DNA from: an uncultured Christensenella sp.
GTDB lineage: Bacteria; Bacillota; Clostridia; Christensenellales; Borkfalkiaceae
NCBI GenBank assembly: GCA_910578565.1
Contig: CAJTQF010000006.1
Span: 1 to 64,000 of the forward strand
Direction: 5' to 3'
DNA length: 64,000 nt
The notes below the pieces were generated by a model, which was not told where the DNA came from, did no database searches, and was given only the letters and a program-made list of their open reading frames with translations. This document shows, piece by piece, positions 1-8,050 of this stretch (the stretch's first letter is position 1; each line of letters begins with the position of its first letter). The position numbers were made by a program, and so were the translations under genes.

Positions 1-2
1 AA

Positions 3-716
3 CAGCAACAGCCGCAAACAGTGCAACAAGCACAGCAACCTATGCAACCTTCTGCTCCTTTACAGCAAATGCCCTATCTTAATCAGCCTTCCGGTGATAT
101 GGCGGCGGTTCTTGCAAAAATTGAAGCAGAGCTTGCACAAATCCGTGCCGAGCAGAATGTTTCTCGCGGCTTTAATTCGCCAACGCAATCATACGGACCG
201 CAACCTATGGGCGATATTAATGCGGTTATGCTTGCAAAAATGGAAGCAGAATTTGCAAAAATGCAGGCAAGACAGGAAGCGTCGCAGGAAGTTTCGGCGG
301 CAAAAATGGAGCTTGAGTTCTTCAAATTACACGGCTTCCCTATGAATTACGCAAACCTTTACGGCTATAACCAGTTTGCACAACAAGCAGGCAAGCAAAT
401 TACGGATATGCCAAACAGACCCGGCAATTATTCTGCGGATGAAGTTGGTGCAATTATGGCGGCAATGATGCGTAATATGGGCGTTACCAATGCTGAGCTA
501 AATATGCCGCAAAAACCCGCGGAGTTGCCGCAGGTTACGGAAGAGAGTAAAAACAGCTCTTCGGCGTCATATCCGCCCGATGCGGTAATTACTACTACAA
601 CTACGGTTGATACAACTAAAAAAAGCGGTGACAGCCAAACTGTCCGCAGTGAGCAACTAAACGACGGAAGACTGTTTGACATTGACGGCTTTTACGACAG
701 TTTTGAAAGCAAATAA
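3..716 (+). CDS. Gln/Pro-rich protein with repeated helical segments, 5' end outside window
   Basis: The reading frame is open to the left edge, so the N-terminus is missing. The visible part begins with a Gln/Pro-rich low-complexity stretch, then two related helical segments (MAAVLAKIEAELAQIRAEQ and INAVMLAKMEAEFAKMQAR) about 45 residues apart, then a Ser/Thr-rich, probably disordered tail. No enzymatic motif or membrane segment is seen. It may be an adaptor or scaffold protein, but no function can be assigned. A strong hairpin follows the stop codon. Confidence 0.7.
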   Translation, partial: QQQPQTVQQAQQPMQPSAPLQQMPYLNQPSGDMAAVLAKIEAELAQIRAEQNVSRGFNSPTQSYGPQPMGDINAVMLAKMEAEFAKMQARQEASQEVSAAKMELEFFKLHGFPMNYANLYGYNQFAQQAGKQITDMPNRPGNYSADEVGAIMAAMMRNMGVTNAELNMPQKPAELPQVTEESKNSSSASYPPDAVITTTTTVDTTKKSGDSQTVRSEQLNDGRLFDIDGFYDSFESK

Positions 717-720
717 AAAT

Positions 721-751
721 AAAATCGGAACACTGATTGTGTTCCGATTTT
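721..751 (+). terminator. Rho-independent terminator
   Basis: A 13-bp perfect stem (AAAATCGGAACAC with GTGTTCCGATTTT) has a 5-base loop and lies 4 bases after the stop codon of the Gln/Pro-rich gene. It ends in a T run and probably works in both directions. Confidence 0.85.
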
Positions 752-1022
752 ATATATGCGCGATTTTCAAATTAACTTATATTTTGTTTAAATAGCGATA
801 TTTAACTATGCCTTTTCAATTTGTGTCAAGGACGATTATTGGCAAGTCAACCTTTGTTATACCAATATTTATTATCAAGACCTGCAATTCCGTTTTTGCG
901 AATCCGCTTTGGTATGAGACGACTTAAATTGACCTTAAATTTTGTTATGTCTTACCGCGTTATTCAGTGCCGTTTATCACTGTTATTTTCACATTTTATC
1001 TCTACAATAATAAATAAAAAAT
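752..1022. other. Non-coding spacer
   Basis: AT-rich stretch between the terminator of the upstream gene and the old tRNA-Leu terminator. The only open frame of any length has no ribosome binding site and protein-unlike composition. I see no promoter or RNA structure here. Confidence 0.5.
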
Positions 1023-1065
1023 AAATCCGAGCCAATCATCTTTTACAAGTGTTTGGTTCGGATTT
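1023..1065 (-). terminator. Ancestral tRNA-Leu terminator, now cut off from its gene
   Basis: Arms AAATCCGAGCCAA (1023-1035) and TTGGTTCGGATTT (1053-1065) pair with one G-T wobble. Read on the minus strand the stem is followed by a T-rich run. It sits just past the 3' end of the partial tRNA copy in attL, so before integration it would have ended the tRNA-Leu transcript. The 19-kb element now separates them. Confidence 0.7.
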
Positions 1066-1072
1066 TACTGAC

Positions 1073-1130
1073 TTGGTGCCGGTGATCGGGGTCGAACCGA
1101 TACGGTATCACTACCACGGGATTTTGAGTC
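1073..1130. repeat. attL core, 58-bp direct repeat of the tRNA-Leu 3' half
   Basis: These 58 bases are identical to 20229-20286. They cover the tRNA-Leu 3' end including CCA up to the anticodon loop. Identity stops at GAGTC: here the next bases are TAAAAAAAG, while the right copy continues into the tRNA 5' half. This marks the left boundary of the integrated element and is not a functional tRNA gene. Confidence 0.95.
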
Positions 1131-1221
1131 TAAAAAAAGTGGGGTAGTCCCGTGAAATTATGCAAAACAAGCGGTTTTAAAGCTGTTTTTGATTATAATG
1201 ACTGTATTTCAAGCGATTTCA

Positions 1222-1246
1222 AATTGGGTTTAAATTGGGTTTAATT
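1222..1246. promoter_or_regulatory. Left pair of arm-type integrase sites (tandem AATTGGGTTTA)
   Basis: The motif AATTGGGTTTA occurs twice in tandem here and twice again at 20098-20117 in the same orientation. Both pairs lie on the element side, about 90 to 110 bp from the att cores. This placement is typical of arm-type sites for the N-terminal domain of tyrosine integrases. The left pair overlaps the 3' end of the integrase gene. Confidence 0.6.
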
Positions 1247-2284
1247 CTTGACTCTATTATAATAATCAACTTTCGCGCCTTCGGAGAGCATAAATTCGGG
1301 GGCAAAATGCGTGTATACGTTCGACGTCATTGTATTGTCGGCAGCATGACCTGCCCAGACCGAAACGACTTCGCGCGGAACGCCGCATTCCTGGCACCGC
1401 GTAACGAACGTATGCCGCAGCTCGTGCAAGTGGTGGGAAGGACAAAGTTTTTTAAATTCTCGGCTTAGTCTGTCGCATGTGTGGCTGATTGCCTTTTTGA
1501 TTTCTTCCGAAGAGCTTCCGTTCAGATACCGTGCAAGCATGGGAGTGATAGGAATGTTGCGCTCAGTTTCAACGTCAGTAATTCTGCGCTTGCCGTCCTT
1601 AACCAGGATAAATCCGCCTTCGATACGTAAGCTTGCAAGCTCGCCGCGGCGCATACCGCCGAACAGCATAAACGCATATGTGAGTTTAAAATCACTGTCT
1701 TCAAGTTTTTGCAAAAATTCGCGTTCTTCCTCGTATGTAAGCGCCGATCCGTTTTTATTCCGGTGTTTCAGAACCTTGACGCTGTTCATCGGATTAAATG
1801 AAATGATCCGCTCAGCAACGGCGCCGTTGAAAATCTGATTTAAAAGCAGCTTAATATGCTGAGCAGTTCTCGATTTGCCTTGCTCGGCTAATCTGTTAAA
1901 CAGCGGTTGTATCTGCATGGCGGTTATTTCGTCAACGTACTTGTTTTGAAAATAAGGCTTAATATGCGCGTTGAAGTTAATGATTATTGAGTCATAAGTA
2001 ATCGCTTTAACAGTAGGCTTTTTTACAAGTTCCAGCCAACGCTCAGCAAAATCGTTGAATAAAGCGCGTTCAGGTTCAGCCTTTTCGGGTTTGCTATTTT
2101 GTGCTTTATCTGCTTTTATTAAAGCTTTGATAAAGTTTTCTGCCGCCGTGTCAAGGTCTTTGCCTGAACCGGTGATAGGCGTTTTATTTATGCTGCACCG
2201 TATTTCATAGATTCCGTTAGCGCGTTGCCTGGTATGGTCTTTAAACCATTGCTCGTTAAAAATCTGTCTGTACTTAATTGGCAT
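1241..2284 (-). CDS. int: Tyrosine-type site-specific integrase
   Basis: This 347-residue phage integrase catalyses integration and excision at the tRNA-Leu att sites. An N-terminal arm-binding region is followed by a SAM-like core-binding domain (about 70-165) and the catalytic domain (about 180-340). Catalytic residues visible are R212 in GMRRGEL, H287 and R290 in HELRHTF, H313 in AGH and the nucleophile Y324 in NVYTHF. A ribosome binding site AAGGAG lies 10 bases before the ATG. It sits at the attL edge and reads toward it. The set of catalytic residues is complete, so it is probably active. Confidence 0.95.
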   Translation of the reverse strand: MPIKYRQIFNEQWFKDHTRQRANGIYEIRCSINKTPITGSGKDLDTAAENFIKALIKADKAQNSKPEKAEPERALFNDFAERWLELVKKPTVKAITYDSIIINFNAHIKPYFQNKYVDEITAMQIQPLFNRLAEQGKSRTAQHIKLLLNQIFNGAVAERIISFNPMNSVKVLKHRNKNGSALTYEEEREFLQKLEDSDFKLTYAFMLFGGMRRGELASLRIEGGFILVKDGKRRITDVETERNIPITPMLARYLNGSSSEEIKKAISHTCDRLSREFKKLCPSHHLHELRHTFVTRCQECGVPREVVSVWAGHAADNTMTSNVYTHFAPEFMLSEGAKVDYYNRVKN

Positions 2285-2541
2285 TTGTTTCTTTCTCCTT
2301 GATAAGATAATTTCAAATGCCCGGTCATTCTTAAAAGTATAGTATGAAAATTCTCTGTTGCGTTCCTCCTTAGTTTGCTGAAATGGTATAATCTTTTCGG
2401 CATTTTTTTTAGTTCAGATAATACGCGCGAATTGTCAACGACAACGCGTAGGTCAGGCAGTTCTCGCGATAGCTCGGCGTGAAACTGCGTCAGTTCCTGG
2501 ATAAAGAATAGGACTTTATCCAAAATGTCTTTTGTAGTCAT
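2188..2541 (-). CDS. Small protein upstream of the integrase, reading frame uncertain
   Basis: The ATG at 2541 has a good AAAGGAG site, so a gene does start here. The first ~45 residues (MTTKDILDKVLFFIQELTQF...) look like a normal helical protein. After an A8 run (T8 at 2403-2410 on the plus strand) the composition turns less protein-like and the frame runs 97 bp into the integrase. With one extra A the frame would read smoothly into the integrase start; with one fewer it would stop just before a GGAGG. It could be an excisionase-type accessory, but no DNA-binding motif is visible. Confidence 0.45.
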   Translation of the reverse strand: MTTKDILDKVLFFIQELTQFHAELSRELPDLRVVVDNSRVLSELKKMPKRLYHFSKLRRNATENFHTILLRMTGHLKLSYQGERNKCQLSTDRFLTSNGLKTIPGNALTESMKYGAA

Positions 2542-2635
2542 ATAAAAATACTCCTTTCGGCAAATGTGCCTATGGAGTAATTTTATAATAGATAAGTAAT
2601 TTATTTTTAATTACTTTTTACCGCGTAAAAAGTAA

Positions 2636-3421
2636 TTATTTGTTGTTTAAAGTAACAATGAGATCTCTAATTAATTTTTTTTCGTTTTTATAAAGTTTTC
2701 TATAATTCGATACAAATTTTCGCATATCTTCATTAAATGGATAATATCCCCCGTCTAAAACCAATGAAATGTTGATTAACTTATATGAGTAAATTAAAGA
2801 ATAGTTATCGTAGTTCTTTGAATTGAAATGACCTTTAAATCTACTTTTTCCTTGCACTAATAGGTCATATTCTGTTTTAATTGGCTTATACTTTTTATCC
2901 CAAAGTATAATTTCGCTTGAAACGACATTGTTATAACCTGCGGAAATATTTTGCAAAATTGCGTAACAATTAAAGAGTTGGTCGTAATAAAATTTTTTAA
3001 AAGGGTATTTTCTTGTAGTAATTTTATCATTAACAATTTTTTTTATTAAAACTTTGATAGTAGAATTAACTATGCGTTTTTGTTCTGTATTTAAATTTTT
3101 ATAAATATTAAAGATTTTACTTTCTTCTTCATAGTTTGGGAAACAAAATTCTGGATTTTCTGATATGCAAGCTTTGTAATATTCAATATGGGTTCCATCA
3201 TCTAAATTCCAATAACCGTAATCTTTATTTTTTTCTACTTCGTCGTAAATCTGGCTCGTAAAAATAAGATCCCATTGATAAAAGCTCTCATTATCGTGTG
3301 GGCAAGTATTACAAAAACATTCTTGATAATCTAGGGAATAACTCGTACGTTTTTTACACTTTTGACAAAACGGATAGATTGTAGATTGTTGTATTATTCC
3401 ATAATAAAAATTTCCGTCCAT
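2636..3421 (-). CDS. Uncharacterised AT-rich protein with N-terminal zinc ribbon
   Basis: 261 residues. The N-terminus has two Cys clusters, CQKC near residue 19 and CFCNTC near residue 35, which together would bind a zinc ion. The rest is rich in Tyr, Asn and Lys without motifs I recognise, and no membrane segment is seen. Its stop-to-start distance to the repressor gene is only 4 bp, so both are probably made from the same leftward transcript in the lysogen. The AT-rich codon use differs from the structural genes. Expression in the prophage state suggests a lysogenic conversion or superinfection-exclusion role, but this is inference only. Confidence 0.75.
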   Translation of the reverse strand: MDGNFYYGIIQQSTIYPFCQKCKKRTSYSLDYQECFCNTCPHDNESFYQWDLIFTSQIYDEVEKNKDYGYWNLDDGTHIEYYKACISENPEFCFPNYEEESKIFNIYKNLNTEQKRIVNSTIKVLIKKIVNDKITTRKYPFKKFYYDQLFNCYAILQNISAGYNNVVSSEIILWDKKYKPIKTEYDLLVQGKSRFKGHFNSKNYDNYSLIYSYKLINISLVLDGGYYPFNEDMRKFVSNYRKLYKNEKKLIRDLIVTLNNK

Positions 3422-3425
3422 TATT

Positions 3426-3794
3426 TTAAATTCTCTTTTTATTATTTTCTGCCAAAGTGGCGAGGTGGGTATCGATAACCGTTTTAACTAATTTTTTGCC
3501 GGGGGCGTTAAGCTCGCGGTATTTTTCTATAAGTTCGCGTTCTTCAGAAGAGTAAGACAAGGAGCCGCTAATCGGCGTGGTTGTCTTTATGCCGTCGTCT
3601 TCAAGTCCGAGTAAAAAGTCTGTTGTAACACCGAAAAAATTAGCTAATTTCCGAATAGTAGAAGCTGTTGCCTCGTTACGATTTTTTTCAATTTGTGCAA
3701 TAGTCGATTGGCTTACGCCAATAGCTACAGCGACTTTTTGTTGACTTATATTTCGCTCGTTCCGTAATTCTACGATTATATCTCCAATAGTCAT
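3426..3794 (-). CDS. XRE-family (CI-like) repressor
   Basis: 122 residues. Residues 1-65 form a helix-turn-helix of the Cro/CI type (ISQQKVAVAIGVSQSTIAQI), followed by a short C-terminal oligomerisation tail. No self-cleaving peptidase domain is present, so induction must differ from the lambda RecA route. It is divergent from the rightward promoter at 3829-3857, which is set between two copies of a 16-bp inverted repeat; this repressor is the natural candidate to bind them. It probably holds the element in the integrated state. Confidence 0.88.
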   Translation of the reverse strand: MTIGDIIVELRNERNISQQKVAVAIGVSQSTIAQIEKNRNEATASTIRKLANFFGVTTDFLLGLEDDGIKTTTPISGSLSYSSEERELIEKYRELNAPGKKLVKTVIDTHLATLAENNKKRI

Positions 3795-3814
3795 AATGCA
3801 AGTCTAACAAAAAA

Positions 3815-3880
3815 AATCAAAAATGTACTTGACAATCAGAAATGAGTTTATTATAATACATGTTAAGTACATTTTTGATT
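3815..3880 (+). promoter_or_regulatory. Rightward promoter between inverted-repeat operators
   Basis: TTGACA (3829-3834) and TATAAT (3852-3857) are 17 bp apart, a perfect consensus promoter reading toward the lytic-side genes. Arms AATCAAAAATGTACTT (3815-3830) and AAGTACATTTTTGATT (3865-3880) are perfect inverted copies, so one arm overlaps the -35 box and the other the start region. A dimeric repressor on each arm would block RNA polymerase. The likely binder is the XRE protein encoded divergently. Confidence 0.8.
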
Positions 3881-3883
3881 GTT

Positions 3884-3943
3884 CGCAAAGGGCTTACCGC
3901 CTCCAGCTCGTCAAAGGGCTAACTGCGATTTAGCCCTATTTGC
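3884..3943 (+). other. Leader RNA with competing hairpins
   Basis: Downstream of the promoter, AGGGCTAA (3915-3922) pairs with TTAGCCCT (3930-3937). The same right arm can also pair with CGCAAAGGGCT starting at 3884. The two folds exclude each other. No U run follows directly, so this may tune translation or processing rather than terminate transcription. Confidence 0.35.
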
Positions 3944-3966
3944 GGGCTTTTAAAAGAGGGTAGCAG

Positions 3967-4176
3967 ATGAAAGGATTTATAGAAGTTACAGATAAAGACG
4001 ATAACAGCAAAATGTTGATTGCAGTAGGCAAAATAGCGCGTATTTATGAAACACCGTGGACGATAATTGTTACCGGTACGTTCTTCATAAAAAGCAAAAA
4101 ACCAATAACGGAGTATTTCAATATTGCCGAAACATACGACGAAGTGGTAGCAAAAATAATAGCGGCAACAGAATAA
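3967..4176 (+). CDS. Small FlbD-like beta-rich protein
   Basis: 69 residues, first gene after the operator-controlled promoter. The pattern (FIEVTDKDDNSKMLIAVGKI then a short beta stretch and YDEVVAKI) resembles the small FlbD-like proteins often found in phages and mobile elements, which are of unclear function. GAGGG lies before the ATG. It is followed by a terminator and a convergent gene, so it may be a separately expressed early protein, such as an antirepressor or regulator. That role is a guess from position. Confidence 0.6.
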   Translation: MKGFIEVTDKDDNSKMLIAVGKIARIYETPWTIIVTGTFFIKSKKPITEYFNIAETYDEVVAKIIAATE

Positions 4177-4181
4177 AAAAG

Positions 4182-4203
4182 CCGCCGGAGCAAAGTCCGA
4201 CGG
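4182..4203. terminator. Hairpin between convergent genes
   Basis: CCGCCGGA (4182-4189) pairs with TCCGACGG (4196-4203) with one mismatch, between the stops of the two convergent genes at 4176 and 4221. AT-rich flanks on both sides suit a bidirectional terminator. Confidence 0.5.
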
Positions 4204-4220
4204 ATTAGATTAATTTCAAA

Positions 4221-4706
4221 TTATTTACAACATACAACGGCTAAAGCGATAATACCAGCAATAATCAAAATGCCTAAAAGCCCTAATCCAATAAGTTTAA
4301 GTGTCTTTAAAAATTTAGATTCATTATTTTTCTTACTGCGATTACTTGTTTTACTTTTAGATTTTGCCGTGTAAGATTTGTTTTTACTTTTATTTCCACT
4401 ATGGTAATGTCCGTGAATTCCAAGCTCTTGCTTGTTATCGCTTCCAAAATGCACTTCTGTTTTTACCGTGGTACGTTTGCTATTATCTTGATATGTTGGA
4501 ACTTTTTTATGCTTTATTTCGTACTCAGCCAAATTTCTATCAGAAATTGCCACAGCCATTGACCGAGTTAGGTGTGTGCGCTTTCCTTCATAGTCATCAA
4601 CATATCTTTTTTTCTTATCAAGTTTATCACGTTTTTTATTAAGTTTATTAATTTTTTTCTGTGCCGTATCGCGGCGTTTATAAGGGGATTTTTCTTTTCC
4701 GAACAT
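4221..4706 (-). CDS. Lys-rich protein with C-terminal membrane anchor
   Basis: 161 residues. It starts MFGKEK, like two other element proteins at 8633 and 12727. Residues 1-60 are highly basic and probably coiled; 60-125 are polar and Lys/Ser-rich; residues 135-160 form one hydrophobic helix ending in VVCCK. The anchor and tail suggest a cytoplasmic basic domain held at the membrane, which could bind nucleic acid. It is one of the few element genes on the minus strand in the rightward block. No family recognised. Confidence 0.65.
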   Translation of the reverse strand: MFGKEKSPYKRRDTAQKKINKLNKKRDKLDKKKRYVDDYEGKRTHLTRSMAVAISDRNLAEYEIKHKKVPTYQDNSKRTTVKTEVHFGSDNKQELGIHGHYHSGNKSKNKSYTAKSKSKTSNRSKKNNESKFLKTLKLIGLGLLGILIIAGIIALAVVCCK

Positions 4707-4898
4707 TTTGAGCTTTTCATCCTTTTTGTATATTTACCTTTTACGGCGGTAGTGCCTATAAAGTAAACGAAGGGTGTGGCGGCTTCGTGACTTTGTCTTA
4801 CTTGTTGTTATTTTTTGTGCATTTAAATTATATCACGGCGGTAAGGCAAAGTCAACGGAGTTAATTAATTTCAAAATCAATTTAAGGAGATAAATACA

Positions 4899-6257
4899 AT
4901 GTCAAACAGGAACAATCAAAGGAACAATTACAACAAGGGCGGCGGGTATTACGAAGCTGCGCCGGTAAAGCAAAAGCACACGGGTGCAAAAGTAATAGCG
5001 GTGCTGGCAGTTATACTGGCAATTGCATACGTCATCACTTCGTGTGTAATCGGCGGACTGCATTCGAGCCTGCCCGTCTGGAACCCTATAAAGTGGGTTA
5101 AGGGTGACGTGTCGCAAGACAGTCAAGGCGACGGAACAGTAAATATACCGGGTAACAGCGACGGCAACGGCGGCGCCATTTTGGACGGCGAAGAGAATAA
5201 CGGAATAGCATTGTATAGCGCTAAATTACCCGCGTCGACGTTTGCGGCAAACGGCATAGACCCGCAGGCGGACAGCGCATATAGGATAATAGTAACAGTA
5301 AAACCGGACTATGCGACGGACAAAACTGTAATCCCGTCGGTATCCTGGCGGAACGCAGCGAGTGAATTTGCGAGCGGGAAGACGGTTACGGATTACGGCA
5401 TAATTAACCCTGTTGCCGGTGACGACAGTATGTTTAATTTTGTGTGTAAACAGGATTTCGGCGAACCGATAATTCTGAAATTCACCAGCCAATCAAACCC
5501 GGAAGTATACGGTGTATGCACGGTGAATTATTATCAAAGAATAAAGTCCTGTGATTTCACGTTCACGCTTGACGACGGGGCGGTAACGCCTACTTTAGAA
5601 AACGGCGTCTATAAAGTGGATTACACGGGCGCTGAAAAAGATTACAAAATAAATTTGCAACCGGTTTATTCAAACTACACGGTTGCAGATGAATTTACGA
5701 CAGAAATAACCGGCTCGTTAACGTCCACTTTTGGATATACGGCAACGGAGAGCTTAAACACCTTGAAGATTGCGGCGGGTCTGTCAGGCGGCGACCCTAA
5801 AATGAGTTCCACTTTAATTAATTGGTGCGATAAGGTCAAGGAAATAAATAATATCCGCGGACAAGCTATGGAATATCATCTTAATGATATAAGCGCATTA
5901 AAAAGACAGTTTACTTCTGACGATTATAATCATCCTAAGTATATTTGGTACAATGCGATATATTCTGAGTGTACTTTAACGCCGAGCTATGTTTACGTCC
6001 CTGACGATTATTTAGAGAGATTAAACGCGTATACCCCTGCGGCATATAACTATTACGGCGCAAGTATCGCAACTTATAACGACTTTGTAGTTGCAGCGAA
6101 CCGTTGTAATGCGAATAATAGCGGTGTAGTTCAATATAACGTAGCAATCACCGGCACGAAATCGAGCTATGAAACGGTTTTAAAGCTCGGATATAACGGA
6201 GAACTTAAAGTTAACGTGCAGGACGTTGATTTGTCGGATACAGATATAACAATATAA
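4899..6257 (+). CDS. Membrane-anchored extracytoplasmic protein with Ig-like region
   Basis: 452 residues, preceded by AAGGAG. The N-terminus is polar and Asn-rich, one membrane helix spans about 29-52, and then a Gly/Asp/Asn-rich linker (75-100) leads to a long beta-rich exterior part. The region 110-190 has Ig-like (bacterial Ig) character. This is the layout of a type II membrane protein with a large outer domain. In a filamentous-phage-like element it could be an adsorption (pIII-like) or assembly protein. The gene is 3 to 12 bp from the next large membrane protein gene, so the two are probably partners. No named family recognised. Confidence 0.75.
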   Translation: MSNRNNQRNNYNKGGGYYEAAPVKQKHTGAKVIAVLAVILAIAYVITSCVIGGLHSSLPVWNPIKWVKGDVSQDSQGDGTVNIPGNSDGNGGAILDGEENNGIALYSAKLPASTFAANGIDPQADSAYRIIVTVKPDYATDKTVIPSVSWRNAASEFASGKTVTDYGIINPVAGDDSMFNFVCKQDFGEPIILKFTSQSNPEVYGVCTVNYYQRIKSCDFTFTLDDGAVTPTLENGVYKVDYTGAEKDYKINLQPVYSNYTVADEFTTEITGSLTSTFGYTATESLNTLKIAAGLSGGDPKMSSTLINWCDKVKEINNIRGQAMEYHLNDISALKRQFTSDDYNHPKYIWYNAIYSECTLTPSYVYVPDDYLERLNAYTPAAYNYYGASIATYNDFVVAANRCNANNSGVVQYNVAITGTKSSYETVLKLGYNGELKVNVQDVDLSDTDITI

Positions 6258-6269
6258 CGGGTGAAAACA

Positions 6270-7838
6270 ATGACCGCTAAAAGTAGCAACGTATACGCGC
6301 TTATAGTACTTGTCGCGTTAATGATTATTGTCTCGCTGACAGGCAGCGGCGTTGGGTATGCCGACGCCGCAGTATCCTATTCAGACGTTTTGTCGGATTT
6401 ACGCAAAGACGAACAATTCGACGTTGAAAAATACCCGGCAGTAAAGGGCGATTATAGTTTGCAAGTAATTCAGATAGCCGAAAGCGCGGACGGCGAGCTT
6501 CTGGTCTACGTCTACCAGCCGGGCGCGGCGGCATTCGATTACAGAGCAGTAACAATTAATATCGCGCGCGAACCGGATAACAGTATTAATTTGGATTTTA
6601 AATCCTACAAATTAACGTATCTGAACAGCGTCGGCGTCTTTTACAAGTACAAAGCAGAGGGTTTCAAAGTCAACGCCGACACGGTGCGGTATTATAACAT
6701 ATCCATTATTTTACGTCCTTGGGACAGATACCTTGACCAAGACACAGGGAACGACAACACGGTATCGGAAGTGCCGTATACAGTCGGGCAATACTGGACG
6801 GTCACCGGCACAGGCGATACGGTAAACTATTCGATGACGACGTCGGAAGTCGTTACAATAAAAGACAAATATGTAGGCTTTGTAAACTATACGGACGGCG
6901 CGAAAATTAAGTGGAACAACATCTCAGGCGGTTCGACGGATGCACATTTTGTAGCGTTCTCGACAGACAAGCAAATTGACAAATTACTTTCGGTAAAGAT
7001 GACGTTTACGGAGCAACCGGTCAAATGCCGGTATTGTAGCAATCCGGTGCACGTTATAGACCACGCGTTTAATACAACATTTAACCATACATACTCGGAA
7101 TCGCTCCCGCATTCGGACTATACCATAACGTATAAGGATAAGGGCGGCAACACCGGCGGGGGCAATATTGTTCACGCCGACCCGTATGCCTGGTACCGTA
7201 TCAGGACGACGTCGGAGTTTTTATCGGAAGAGAGTAATAAAGACTATAATCTGACCCAAGGCACGAAAGAGAATTTAAGAGATACAAAGTGGGTGTTGAG
7301 CTTTTACGAGACGCAGCGCCGAATAAAATCGGATGAAAACGATGTCTGGCAAGTATTTAACCCGATAGGCTGGGCGTTTGTCGGTGACTACGATTTTCGA
7401 TATTCCAAAATTTCCGACGTTATGCTGTTGCAACTCGAATTTGAAACAGCGGGACAGGCTTTTCGGCTCGGTGTGGTAGACAATAAACAAACGGGTTCTA
7501 ATGTGCCGGGCAACGAGCCGACGCCGGACAATCCGATAAATCGATTCAAAAACAATTTGACGACAGGCACAATTGTTACTATCGTCGTCCTGACTGTTGC
7601 CATAATAATTGTGGCAATTGTGTTGATATGCATATTTGTTCCGGGTGCGGCTCCGGTGATTGGTCGCGGTTTGTTAAAAGTTGGCAAAGGTATATTTTGG
7701 ATATTTTTATTGCCGTTCCGCGCAATCGCTGCACTGTTCCGAAGTATCGGCAACGCAATAGCGCGGCGCAAGGCAGCCGCCGCGGCGAAGCCTGAATTGC
7801 CGAAAAAAGCAAAGTCTGGGAAGCAGAAAAAGAAATGA
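6270..7838 (+). CDS. Secreted membrane-anchored protein, candidate minor virion or receptor-binding protein
   Basis: 522 residues from the ATG at 6270; a GTG at 6261 in the same frame is the alternative start. A signal peptide (about 9-27, cleavage near the ADA before AVSY) leads to a ~400-residue outer domain. Near residue 253 there is CRYC followed by two His, which could be a metal knuckle. A C-terminal helix (about 430-455) is followed by a second hydrophobic stretch and a Lys-rich tail. Signal peptide, outer domain, C-terminal anchor and basic tail is the layout of filamentous phage pIII-type proteins. The assignment rests on architecture and context only. Confidence 0.7.
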   Translation: MTAKSSNVYALIVLVALMIIVSLTGSGVGYADAAVSYSDVLSDLRKDEQFDVEKYPAVKGDYSLQVIQIAESADGELLVYVYQPGAAAFDYRAVTINIAREPDNSINLDFKSYKLTYLNSVGVFYKYKAEGFKVNADTVRYYNISIILRPWDRYLDQDTGNDNTVSEVPYTVGQYWTVTGTGDTVNYSMTTSEVVTIKDKYVGFVNYTDGAKIKWNNISGGSTDAHFVAFSTDKQIDKLLSVKMTFTEQPVKCRYCSNPVHVIDHAFNTTFNHTYSESLPHSDYTITYKDKGGNTGGGNIVHADPYAWYRIRTTSEFLSEESNKDYNLTQGTKENLRDTKWVLSFYETQRRIKSDENDVWQVFNPIGWAFVGDYDFRYSKISDVMLLQLEFETAGQAFRLGVVDNKQTGSNVPGNEPTPDNPINRFKNNLTTGTIVTIVVLTVAIIIVAIVLICIFVPGAAPVIGRGLLKVGKGIFWIFLLPFRAIAALFRSIGNAIARRKAAAAAKPELPKKAKSGKQKKK

Positions 7839-8041
7839 GACGGCTGACGGTATTTTTTACAATCGCCTTTGCGGTGTGCCTGGTGTTAAGAATATTGTTT
7901 GAGTATTACGTCGATACGGTGCCGGTATTCGGGGCGCTACTAACGTTGTTAACCTGGTTAAGCGCCGGTTCAGGCGTAGTTATGTCGGTGTTTATTCTTT
8001 TAATAGTAATAAAAGCGTTCAGGAAGGGTAAGGACGATTAG
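7835..8041 (+). CDS. 68-residue membrane peptide, candidate coat protein
   Basis: The start codon overlaps the stop of the previous gene (ATGA), so translation is coupled. Residues 3-20 form a basic-hydrophobic, signal-like segment, then there is a short polar stretch, then a longer hydrophobic helix (about 35-60) and a basic tail (KAFRKGKDD). Inovirus major coat proteins have this order of signal, short polar part, membrane helix and basic end. A holin-like or accessory membrane peptide is the main alternative. Confidence 0.6.
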   Translation: MRRLTVFFTIAFAVCLVLRILFEYYVDTVPVFGALLTLLTWLSAGSGVVMSVFILLIVIKAFRKGKDD

Positions 8042-8050
8042 GAGACTTAA

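Noticed and set aside
821..1024. 67-codon open frame between the first gene and attL
   Set aside because: No ribosome site, no similarity, odd composition, and it runs into the old tRNA terminator.
1073..1130. A second tRNA-Leu gene at attL
   Set aside because: Only the 3' 58 bases are present; the 5' half is missing and the sequence diverges inside the anticodon loop, so it is an att remnant.
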